A program made the position numbers and the translations under genes. Of a DNA stretch of 64,000 nucleotides, positions 12,905 to 23,800 are shown piece after piece; within the stretch, counting starts at the first letter, position 1; each line of letters starts with the position of its first letter. The notes beneath the pieces were generated by a model. It was given only the letters and a program-made list of their open reading frames with translations, did not search any database and was not told where the DNA came from. Source of the DNA: Chrysoperla carnea (lineage: Eukaryota > Arthropoda > Insecta > Neuroptera > Chrysopidae); the NCBI RefSeq assembly GCF_905475395.1, contig NC_058341.1, positions 31,573,501-31,637,500 on the forward strand, read 5' to 3'.

Positions 12905-13672
12905 TCTATATATATAAAAAGAGAGTGTTTGTTTGTATGTCCCCGATTTTCCCTAAAACTAACCATTGACCTTCGGTAGGGGATTATGTCATTGGGTAGC
13001 CCTTAGGCTGCCATTGTGAATAAGGGAGTTTGGTGGGGGTGGAATTAAAAATGATCTAGGAATTCATAGAAAATAGATTAAAAAAATAGTTCTAATAGTA
13101 CAATAGGCCCCACTGTCAATAGTACAATTTTCACTAGATGGCGCTACTGGCGCAAATGTCTTTCGATTTTTCTCGAAAATTCTGGAATGTTCCATGGATT
13201 TCTATCGAATTTTCTAGAATTTTCTCGAACATTCTGGAATGTTCTATGGATTTCTATCGAATTTTCTAGAACTTTCTCGAATATTCTCGAATGTTGTATG
13301 GATTTTTATTGAATTTTATCAAACTTTCTCGAACAATCTGGAATGTTCCATGGGTTTCTGTCGAATTTTCTAGAATTTTCTCGAACATTCTGGAATGTTC
13401 TATGGATTTCTATCGAATTTTCTAGAATTTTCTCGAACATTCTGAAATGTTCTATGGATTTCTATCGAATTTTCTAGAACTTTCTCGAATATTCTGGAAT
13501 GTTCCATGGGTTTCTATCGATCTTTCCCTTACTTTTCCGTACAAACAGAGAGTGTAGACATAATATTGGGATCGGCCAAAAAAATCTTACTGTTCCGTAC
13601 ACACAGAGAGAATTAAAAAAAAAGTCTTTCATTTAACAATTTTGATATTTAAATAACGCGGGGGTGTAGCTC
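12905..13672 (+). mobile_element. Helitron-like non-autonomous element
   Basis: Begins TCTATATATATAAAAAGAGA after an A, followed by GTGTTTGTTTGTATGTCC, a 5' end seen in many insect Helitrons. It ends near ACGCGGGGGTGTAGCT, a decayed match to the GC-rich hairpin and CTAGT 3' end expected of that class. No Rep/helicase coding is inside. The central part is a 52-bp minisatellite, listed separately. Assignment rests on the ends only and the 3' terminus is degenerate. Confidence 0.5.
13160..13525. repeat. 52-bp minisatellite made of TTCNNGAA decamers
   Basis: About six to seven copies of a 52-bp unit. Each unit consists of roughly five 10-11-bp blocks of the form (N)TTCTNGAA(N), for example TTTTCTAGAA, TTTTCTCGAA and CATTCTGGAA. 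This is the alternating nTTCn/nGAAn pattern of heat-shock-factor binding sites. Units diverge slightly, and one internal unit is more altered (about 13290-13350). Confidence 0.85.
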
Positions 13673-14099
13673 TTTATATATTATCAATTATAGAGTGGTC
13701 AGGTTTAAGAAGGGAATAAAAACCAAATTGGCACGACTTTTTGTATTAAGTATCTCTAAACGTGTAAGTAAACAAAAACTATTCTATAAAGACATATAAG
13801 CACGGAATTTTGCGCATTAGAGAAAAGAATGAATTCTCGACTTATTGCCTTCGCCAACACATGTTTCGGTAGATGACTGTTAATTGATGTACGAAGTAAA
13901 AACCAGGTGAATTTAATTGCTTAAAGAAAACTTTTTATGTTTGCACTTGACCTTTCCAGCAAATATTATCTTATAACATGTATTTTTAATTAAAATAAAA
14001 AATATTTAAAAATAATTAAAGTCCCTTTAAAAAAATAGACATGATACTAACATATTACTTATATGTCTATGAGATACACGAAACACGATAAATTATACG
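13673..14099. other. Intergenic stretch
   Basis: AT-rich, no gene or repeat recognised. Confidence 0.5.
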
Positions 14100-14345
14100 T
14101 AAATATAAATATTATCGAAGATAATAAATGAGAACTCTAGGATATGTCGAAATAAATTTCGATTTTTGCCCCAATTCCTAGATTAGTTTTTTGTATTTTT
14201 AAAATACGTATTTTCGACTACCAAGTAGTCATCATCAGTAAGAATTAGCTAGTGAATGTTACTCTTTGCTAATTTGGTGGCGAACTGCACGTGCAGTCCG
14301 CCACCTAATTTTTGTTTAGCAAAAATTAGTTTAAACAATATCCTA
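14100..14345 (-). mobile_element. Hammerhead-like small element, copy A
   Basis: From the end motif ATAAATATTATCGAAGATAA (14103 onward), through AACTCTAGG and GATTTTTGCCCC, to the hammerhead-like core at 14193-14246. It then runs into a junction where GGTGGCGAACTGCAC is followed immediately by its inverted counterpart GTGCAGTCCGCCACC (about 14282-14312). The element is therefore joined to an inverted partial copy of itself, a structure common in Penelope-like elements. No open reading frame. Confidence 0.55.
14193..14246 (-). ncRNA. Hammerhead-ribozyme-like motif, copy A
   Basis: On the minus strand the core CUGAUGA is followed by one extra U, a 6-bp stem (GACUAC/GUAGUC, loop UUG) and GAAA. 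A minimal stem III (AAU/AUU with loop ACGU) and a U at the expected cleavage position follow, and then UAAAAAU, which can pair with AUUCUUA just 5' of the core (six of seven pairs) as stem I. This is type I hammerhead order. The extra U after the core and the UUU cleavage triplet are departures from consensus, so activity is uncertain. Confidence 0.4.
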
Positions 14346-14858
14346 CCGGGTTACTGACCGGCAACCTGCATTTTTACGTTCAGAAGCATGTTTTAAACAG
14401 AATCCTGCAAGAATTTTCCATGCGAAAAATAATCACACGCAATGATGGATTTTGTCGGGACTAAAATATTATTCACAAAAATACAAATGTAAATATGTTT
14501 ATTTATTTATTTATTTAAAAACAAACTTATAAAATTCACAAAAAGCAGTTAAACATCATTAAAATGCGAAACTTTATTATTATAGGTGAGACTGTAAAAC
14601 CAAACAAAATAGTATGATCAACACATCGATCGTGCATAGTATGAAGGTATCAGAAGACATGAAATAAATAAAATTCAACATACAAACACACACACCATAA
14701 TGTAATTTTTTTTGTATCATTCACAAAACTATTGCTACAACTCTGGCCTCGACTTAAAAATTACAAAAAAAATAATAATAAACTGAGAAAATTATAAACA
14801 TTAAATTATTTATTATTAATTGTACCATTATTGAATACACGCGCATATAAATAATATA
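14346..14858. other. Region upstream of transporter B
   Basis: AT-rich. Presumed promoter and 5' UTR for the gene starting at 14859. No decisive core promoter element is seen. Confidence 0.4.
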
Positions 14859-17800
14859 ATGACTGAAGAAAATGAGGATGTTAAATATGATACAGTTTTG
14901 GAAAATATGGGTAGTTGTGGAAAATTTCAAATTAGTAGAGTATTGTTAATTGTGTTTATATTATTTAATGTGACCATATCGCAATATAATTTTTTATTTT
15001 ATTCATTAATTCCTAACTACAGGTATGTACCAACAAATAAAAATTATTTTTTTAATGTGTTTTTTTGTTGCTCTCGAATGTTTTGTTTTTTAATTTTGAA
15101 AGAACTGGGTTATTTACCTTATACCAATAAGGTTACTGGAACTTATAATTATATATTTATTACGTTGTTTAATGAGTTCCATGACCTGTGTTCCGTCTTT
15201 TTTGTTTTTGAAACATGAATATAAAATTCTGTCATTTTCATTTGTTCAATTAGTTTTTGTCGTGAATTCATCAATATTTTTCATGTATTTATGTTTTTTG
15301 TAATTAATTAATGTAGGTAAATTACTTTTTAGTCTAGTACATATTAGTGTGCGAGTTAAAAAAATTTAATCGTTCAAAATTTGCATTTTGCTCTTCAATG
15401 GAATCATTCAAATATCCCTTTGCAAACGGCTGTTATTACTTAAGAATATATTACAATCTCGCGCTGACCCCGTTCCAGGCGGGGGCGAGCCGGGAAACCG
15501 GGAAAAAATGTGGGGCAGCAAATCCTTAAAATATGATATACAGTCATCTTAATAATTGGGATTAAATAAAACCAGGGTTATTCCGAAAACTGGGATTGTA
15601 TGCAAAAATTCATCAGAAATTATAAATTAAATAAAAAACTGAAAAAACACCATTTAAATCTATGTATTTAAGCGAAACTGTACATATAATACATATATTA
15701 TACCCTGTATACAGGGTATCTTTTTTAAGTTGACAAATGCTTGAAACTCGAAAAATAACTTATATCAATAAAAAGACTTCAAAGCGAAAAATGTTGTGTG
15801 TGTAGGCGCACATATTACGCAAATATTAAACTTGAACTAGGTTTTCGAGCTCACTCTACTCTATAACTGGCAATCGATAGGTGAATAGAAAGATGATACT
15901 GCAAATTAAAAAAGTAACTATTTTTGATCGAAATATTTTTTCCCAAACCGTACAGCTTAGGCATAAACGGACTGAAAAGTTTTCCCCAAAATTGTTGTTT
16001 CGTATCAAAATTGTTATTTCGTATAGTTATTTCTGCAAAATCTAGGCACCCTTCGAACCAATTTTCCATAAAAAAACCAATAATAGTGGTTCGTTTTTCT
16101 ATAAAAACCATTTTAATTAAATTGAAAGAACAAACGCACAAAAAGATTTAGCTTGATTTTTGTTATCAATTTCTGCCTAAACTATTCGGTTTACAAAAAA
16201 ATGTTTCAAACAAAAAATGTTTGCGTATTTATAAAGAATAACTTTCTAATTTAAACGATTCATCTAATGTTTGCCAGTTATGAATCAGAATGAGGTTTAA
16301 ATTGAAACTAACAGTTTTCAATTGAAGCATTTTCGTCGATTAAATTTATTTATCGAGTTTCAGTATATGTCAACTTAAAAATGCCACCCAGTATATGGTA
16401 TGAGTGTAAAAAGGCGGCAAATATTATGTTTGCCCGGAAGTTGTGTGTAGGTAGATCGGGCTCTGATCTCGCGCTCCTGGTACCCATTACAAACTCAAAC
16501 GATTTATTCTGTTCGGTTTAATGTTTATTTGAAAATTAATATTCTTCACGTAAAGAAAAAGGGCAGGAAAATCGCAGTATTATGACTTAGAAAATAAGTG
16601 AATTACGAGGATTGCGTTGTAAAAATTAATTGATTTTTTCTTCTCGCCCCTTATACCATATTTTGGTATACAAACCCCTTCAATTGTACAAAAATCCTTT
16701 TAGAAATTTTCAACCTCAGTAACACAGCGGAGGCGGTAAAGAAAAACATCCACAACTGGCAATATAAGTTTTAGTTTTCGAATAGTTAACTTTGTTCATG
16801 CGCCAATACGTGCTAGACTATTTTGCATTTTTATGTTTTATTCCCACATATATGTACTTTCGTATTCAAAAATTTCGAGTGATTTTCGAATATATTGCTA
16901 TGAACAAAAGTTATTTGCTATAAATATTAGGCTAGTTGCTTGACCTTTCCCGTAAGATCTAAGGATCACTCTTATACAACGTTGTAATCCTATATCTAAT
17001 TTGTAAAAAGCTGATGAAGCAGATTTTGAAATTCAATCAATACTTATCAAATTGATAGATCTATAATGTATTATATGAAATTTTCATGTCAGTCGTATAT
17101 TAGATAATTTGTTTAGAAAGTGTAAATTAAGACATTATAGGTATTATAAAATTTCCAAACGTCTTTTGACCTTTTGTATGCAAAATAGTGAATATGCAGG
17201 TCACATGAATATTTTTATCAAAATTTTGAATTGCACAATAGTTTTACGACCAGCTCACTCTAACCACAAAAATTCATAATAAAATTTATATATTGCGATA
17301 AGCTATTTATATTGTTTTTTAATTCGTCATGTCATGTGTTTTACTTATTAACGACAATTCTAAGGCCATCTGTCACTACAAGTGGTTTTTTAACATTTTT
17401 CGTCTATTGTATTCAAATTTTTTTTCACATAAAGTTTTTCCTCCTAATTTTCTTTATACTTACGGTGACTCACTTGTAAACTCATTTCTTCTAATAGTAT
17501 TTCAAAAACATGTTACGTTACATTAGTTAAATATGTACTATATCTTTACATTAACTGCGAATCCCCACGACCCATCATAATGAGGCGCTTTTGATTAAAC
17601 TTTGGATTTTACACAAATTTGTCACTGTACCGTTAGAGAACGAACAAAAGTTTAAATGCAAAAAATGTTCTCTATAAAAAAATAAACAACTTTTAATAAA
17701 TTTCGATTTTTGCCCCAATTTCCTAGATCAGTTTTTTTTATTTTTTAAATACGTATTTTCGACTACCAAGTAGTCATCATCAGTAAGAATAAGCTAGTGG

Positions 17801-20800
17801 TTACTCTTATTATGAATGTTACTCTTTGCTAATTTGGTGGCGGACTGCACAATGATACTTTCGTGTACCTACAATTTATACTGTTCACAGTATCTGTCAA
17901 ATTTATTTCGATATATCCTAGAGTTCTCATTTATTATCTTCGATAATATTTATAATAAACAACTTTTGTTTGAAACATTCTTTCGTAAACATAACTGTTT
18001 ACCTAACTGCGAGGGTGCAAATTAGGAGAAAAACATTATTTAGTACATATAGGTACAGGTATTGTAAATATTCTAAATTTATGTATTACATACATTATGT
18101 ATGTGTTTGTTTGTTTATTACTATATCCACTTAGGAAGTGAGAAGAAAGATACTCTTATTACTTTTTGTTTAAGAGTGGCTATCTTTCTTTGTTTACATG
18201 ACGTATAAAAACAAACGATTGCCTAATCAACATTATCTTTACATGGTATTTCAACAATTCACTTAGTCAATTGTTTGTTTTCATTTGTTGTTTTATTTCA
18301 TTTGTTCGTTTACTAATTTTGTTTTGTTTCCTAAATGTTTTTTTCTAGATGCTCAGTTCCAAATTGTGAAGATGTGCCACCAAGTAATTACACAGAATAT
18401 CAACCCAAATGGTTGAAATATGCAGTGCCATATAAAAATAACTTACCACAAAAATGTGATATGTATGAGTATATTGGGGGAGAAAATTTAACGGAATATA
18501 TTGGCGAGGAAAATTCAACGGAATGTTCCATTGATTCTTTTAACACAACAAATATCATACGATGTAATGATTATATATTCGATGGGCCAAAATTTATTGG
18601 AATAGCTAGAGAAGTACGATTCTATTTGTTTGTATAATTTTAATTTATATGCCCGATATACACGAGGCCAGTTTAGCTGGACTAGTTGCCTCGTACAATC
18701 TTAGCTCGATGAAGAAATTGAGCATCTATCGATTTTTTGTGTGAAAATTTTCAATGATGAGTGCATACGTAAATAGATCAGTCAACCCACAAATTTTTAG
18801 TCATTTTTTTCAGCTGTGATGTCATTTTTTCACTAACTATCACTTATTTGCTTAATTCCGAGATCAGAACACCACATTCTTGAAAACTATTACAGTTAGG
18901 TTAATTTTGTTCCTAAATTTGAAAAGTATGGCCAAAATTTAGTAGGATTACATACTTGGTTTACCAAATTTGGATAAAATTTGGATGTGATAGAGCAAAA
19001 TTAACTTTTTTGGATTCTGATGACGTCATAAAGTTAAAAAATTCGATTTTTTTGATAACACAGGCAAATTTGATCCGATTTTATTGGAATTTTTTTTGAA
19101 ACCCACTAATTATGGGTCATTCTTTTCAGCTTTGATGTCATTTTTTCGCTAGCTATCACTAATTTGCTTAATTCCGGGACCTGGATACCACATTCTTGAA
19201 ACCTATTACAGCTAGGTTAATTTTGATCACAAATTTGAAAAGTATGGCCAAAATTTAGTAGGATTACATACTTGGTTTACCAAATTTGGATAAAATTTGA
19301 ATGTGATAGAGCAAAATTAACTTTTTTGGATTCTGATGACGTCATAAAGTTAAAAAATTCGATTTTTTGATAACACAGGCAAATTTGATCCGATCTTATT
19401 GGAATTTTTTTTGAAACCCACTAATTTTGGGTCATTCTTTTCAGCTGTGATGCCATTTTTTCGATAGTTATCACATATTTGCTTAATTTCGAGACCTGTA
19501 TACCACATTCTTGAAACCTATTAGAGCTACGTTAATTTTGATCACAAATTTGAAAAGTATGGCCAAAATTTAGTAGGATTACGTACTTTGTTTATCAAAA
19601 TTGGATAAAATTTCGATGTTATAGAGCAAAATTAATTTTTTTTGATTCTGATGACGTCATTAAGTTAAAAAATGGCGCTATGTACCCTCGTTACTACCCT
19701 GGTGGTACCTATGACTATTAGTAAAATTGGATCCGAATCCTTAAAGAAATAAGTTCGTTAATTATAATATTAAAGTTTTATAGAATTTAGATAAATTCAA
19801 ATCCTATACTAATAATTAATACTGAATCTTTTTCTAGTTTGGAATTTACTGTGAGGATAAATTATGGATGCTTACATTACCGGCAAGTATACAATTTGTT
19901 GGACAATTCTTAGATCCTTTATCCGGATATTTATCTGACAGGTATGTAGGGGATGAATGCTAATAGGTTTTTTTGTTTATAAACATAAAACCAATGTAAT
20001 ATATTTCCAAGGTAGAATCCAATCTTTATTATTTTGCAAGGTGCTGTATAAAATAAAATTGACTATAATAATATTATAGTCTAGGGTCTAGAAGGCAAAC
20101 GCGGAGTAATGCGGTCGCAAGACCATACAAAACCTCTTATTCATATGATTTTTCATGGAAAAAAATCATTTCAGGATACTTACTGGACATTGAAAACAAC
20201 CTCAGAGAAAAACCTCGACTGTAGATTTTGTCATGAGGGAGTGGAAACTGAAATACACATTCTGTGTTATGAATGTGAAAGCCTCTTTCTCAAACAACGC
20301 CATTACTTTAAATAGACAAATATCCTCTTAAGTGCAAAAAAAATTTAGCCCAAGAATATTTATTTAAGCTTATTAAAGCTGTAAGATTTCTAGAATATCT
20401 TCGATGCAATGGAGGTACAATAGATCAAACTAGTCGCAGTAAAAAAGGTTTTCTAAGACTTACTCCTAACTCAAATATAAAATAATCTAATCTTAAATTG
20501 ACTATTATAATATTCTAGAAGGTCTAGAAAGCTTTACAAAACTTTGGAGTATTTTTGTTAAGTAATTAACTCCAAAGTTGTGGTTGACAAGAATATCTCC
20601 TAGACTAGTAAATGAATCGTGATTATAAAGTGACAATGAATTAGGTATATTTATGTTTATTATCATGAATAAACTCTTTTTATTAGAACAGTAAATCCAA
20701 AATTTCCTTGAAACTCATTACTTCACACAGATAAACCCGTTACCTTTATGAATACCCAATTCTTATTTTTCAGAATATTACTATAGTAAGATTTTACCTT

Positions 20801-23800
20801 GATTATATTTTATTAATATGTTTTAACAAAATTATAATCAATTAATTATTCATGAGCATAATACTGACACGTATAAGTTTTCAGTGGTCAACAGTATTTT
20901 GATGGAACTATTTTTAGACCATCTGTCGGATTTTCGAAAAGAAAATTATTGGTATTTTGATAAGAAAAATTGTTCCCATTTGAAGTTTTCTCTATCTCTA
21001 ACTTCTAATTCGTGTCTAAAAACGTATCAAAAACTGATAATTTAATTGTTAAACGAGAAAAATATTTTTTTTATATATAAATCAACAAATTCTAAAGCCT
21101 TTTCCAATAAATCGATATCATTCAAATTTTGTAAGTTTTGCAAATTTCATCAAAATGACGTTTCCCCTTGATACTGACTCGATAGACTGGGTAATATATT
21201 TTCCAAAAAATGCATTGAAATTTTGGTACATTTATTTGCTTAACTTGTGTATGTACATACTATAGGTAACTTAAATTTATTAAAGATAAAACTAAATAAT
21301 TTTACTAAATGTTGTACTAATAAATATTGAGATCTTCTGTGTTCGGCGGTCCCTTTTGCTTGGTCCATTAGTATAGGCTCGTATAGGGATATATGAAAAC
21401 ATTCAAACTCGGCCATTTGCATTACTAATGGCTCATTAAATTGCCTATATAAGTAATAAAATGAATTTTTTTTTTAAATAAAAATTTTAAAAAGAATTTT
21501 TAAATAAAAATGTATATAAAATTCTTAATTCTTTTTACAGATTTGGAAGAAAGAGGGTATTTTTAGCATTATCCTTTTCAACTGGAATTATATGTCAATT
21601 ACAAGCTTATTTTGCGTATAATTATTGGGTTTTAATATTCTTTGAGCTGTTACAATCAATTATAAGAACAGGTGTAATGCCAGTTGCATTTACATTATGT
21701 AAGTTTATTATTAGAATTGTATTGAAAATAATGTCTCGATTATAAGAATCGAATCAGCAAAAAAATTTCTGATAAGGCCAATAAGGAAACGTTTGACCAG
21801 TTGCCAGTTCTACAGTATCGTTATTATATTACGTCAAGAGCAAAACATTTTTTTTCCACTATAGCCCCCTTCACATAACCAATGCTTTGGAAATGTTGTG
21901 TGTTTATAAAGCTTTAAAAACTTTTTTTGTTTCATTTGCAATGGTACATGCAATATAGTCATTTAAAATAATAATAATGATATTTAAGCTTTAGAATTAA
22001 TCAGTGCGAAACATCGTTCCTTGGGAGCATTTTTTGTATTTATGACTGGCGTATCCGGTGAAGCTATTTTGGGTATAATAGCAATGTACGCATCAAATTG
22101 GAGAACAATGATACACATTTCTTCATTCCCGCCACTTTTAATATTATTTTATGGTTGGATTATTCCAGAATCAATCAGATGGCTTCTGGCAAAAAATAAA
22201 ATAAAGAAAGCAAATAATGCTATTTCAAAAATAGCTAAAGTGAATGGCGTTAAATGGAATTTAGATAATTGTGTTAAATTTGAATCAAAAACTGATTCAA
22301 AAGTAAGTAAACAAGTTTTTAACTGAATCCAAACAAGGAAGATTTTTAAAATAGAGCACTACACCTTAACCAAAATTTAAAAATTAAGTTTATCCCGCTA
22401 AACGCTAGGCTTTACCCCCTGAGGCCTACGATCCTATACTAGTTTTTATAAATTCATAGCTTTTGGTTGAACCATTTCTATAGCTTCGTGTAAAGTTCAA
22501 TATTTTTACTGCTTCTTTCAAATTGCCTAAAAAATAATATCCCAATATACTCGATGCGTTTGTTTTCCAACACTGAATGTTCAATCGTATTCTTCTTGTC
22601 CAGACATACTTCTTGTCCAGACCATGAATAAAGAAAGATATGATGAAAATTTTGATTTCGAAAATCTGACCTATTACAATCCTATACTAAATATTGTAAT
22701 TTTCTTTTTCAAATAGAGATGCCACGAACGATTTGTGGATTTATTCAAGTCTGCTCGAATGGTTCAACGAATTGCAGCGTGTATGGCATGTTGGACTATT
22801 GTTTTATTTGTATTTTATGGACTCATATTAGGATCAGTTACCATATTCGGTAACGTGCATTTCAATTTCATCTTGGTGTCTTTAATTGAAATTCCTGGAA
22901 ATCTTGCTGCATTAGTTTTTGCTAATTTAATTGGACGAAAAAAAACATTAAGTATTTCGTACTTAATAGCAGCTATTGCATGCTTCGGCTTTGCGTTTTT
23001 GAAAGGTAAGAAAAATCTATTAACTACACAGTCTTTGAAGAAAAAGGTCATTAGACCTGTGAAGGATATTGATTGGGTCCCATATTATTGCTATCGAGGT
23101 ACAAGGTAGCTGGCCGTCCTATCAGTTTTTCTCCTCAAGACTAAAGTTTTTCCACCGAGGAATTCTCAAGGCATCGTCCTGGATCTTCTTGTAATTTAAT
23201 TATAAAGCTACAGAGATTACAAACAGAAAGTACAGTATTTTTTAAACTTTAATAATTCTTTTAACATGATAAGTCCCCGGTTTGACACATAGATGGCGTC
23301 GCTAGTATTAAATGCATATTATTTTTATATAGTACCAACCTTCAAATGATTCGTGTCAAAATTTGACGTCTGTAAGTCAATTAGTTTGTGAGATAGAGCG
23401 TCTTTTGTGAAGCAACTTTTGTTATTGTGAAAAAAATGGAAAAAATGGAATTTCGTGTTTTGATAAAATACTGTTTTCTGAAGGGAAAAAATACAGAGTC
23501 CGGAAACTCATTATCAAGCCAAGTTTTTGCTTCCACTGTATTTTTTCCCTTCAGAAAACAGTATTTTATCAAAACACGAAATTCCTTTTTTTCCATTTTT
23601 TTCACAATAACAAAAGTTGCTTCACAAAAGACGCTCTATCTCACAAACTAATTGACTTACAGACGTCAAATTTTGACACGAATCATTTGAAGGTTGGTAC
23701 TATATAAAAATAATATGCATTTAATACTAGCGACGCCATCTATGTGTCAGACCGGGGACTTATCAGCCAACCTATTATTTATTTATTTATTTTATTTTAT

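Larger units (their letters stand above)
17628..18290 (+). repeat. Dispersed repeat family R, copy 1 (interrupted)
   Basis: Begins CCGTTAGAGAACGAACAAAAG, continues through CGTAAACATAACTGTTTACC and GAGGGTGCAAATTAGGAG, and ends CATGGTATTTCAACAATTCA with CAATTGTTTGTTTTCA. The same ordered motifs recur at 28804-29275, 42410-42540 and 47465-47700. The hammerhead-like element at 17695-17953 is inserted in it. No coding. Confidence 0.75.

Noticed and set aside
10966-14135. A single 3.2-kb element bounded by the inverted GAGTTCTCATTTATTATC motifs at 10966 and 14135
   Set aside because: The interior holds unrelated insertions (hAT MITE, Helitron-like) and no reverse transcriptase; two independent copies of the family end are a simpler reading.
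15851-16151. Opposing open frames of 96 and 75 codons
   Set aside because: They lie inside a non-autonomous transposon with inverted ends, have no homology, and overlap each other on both strands.
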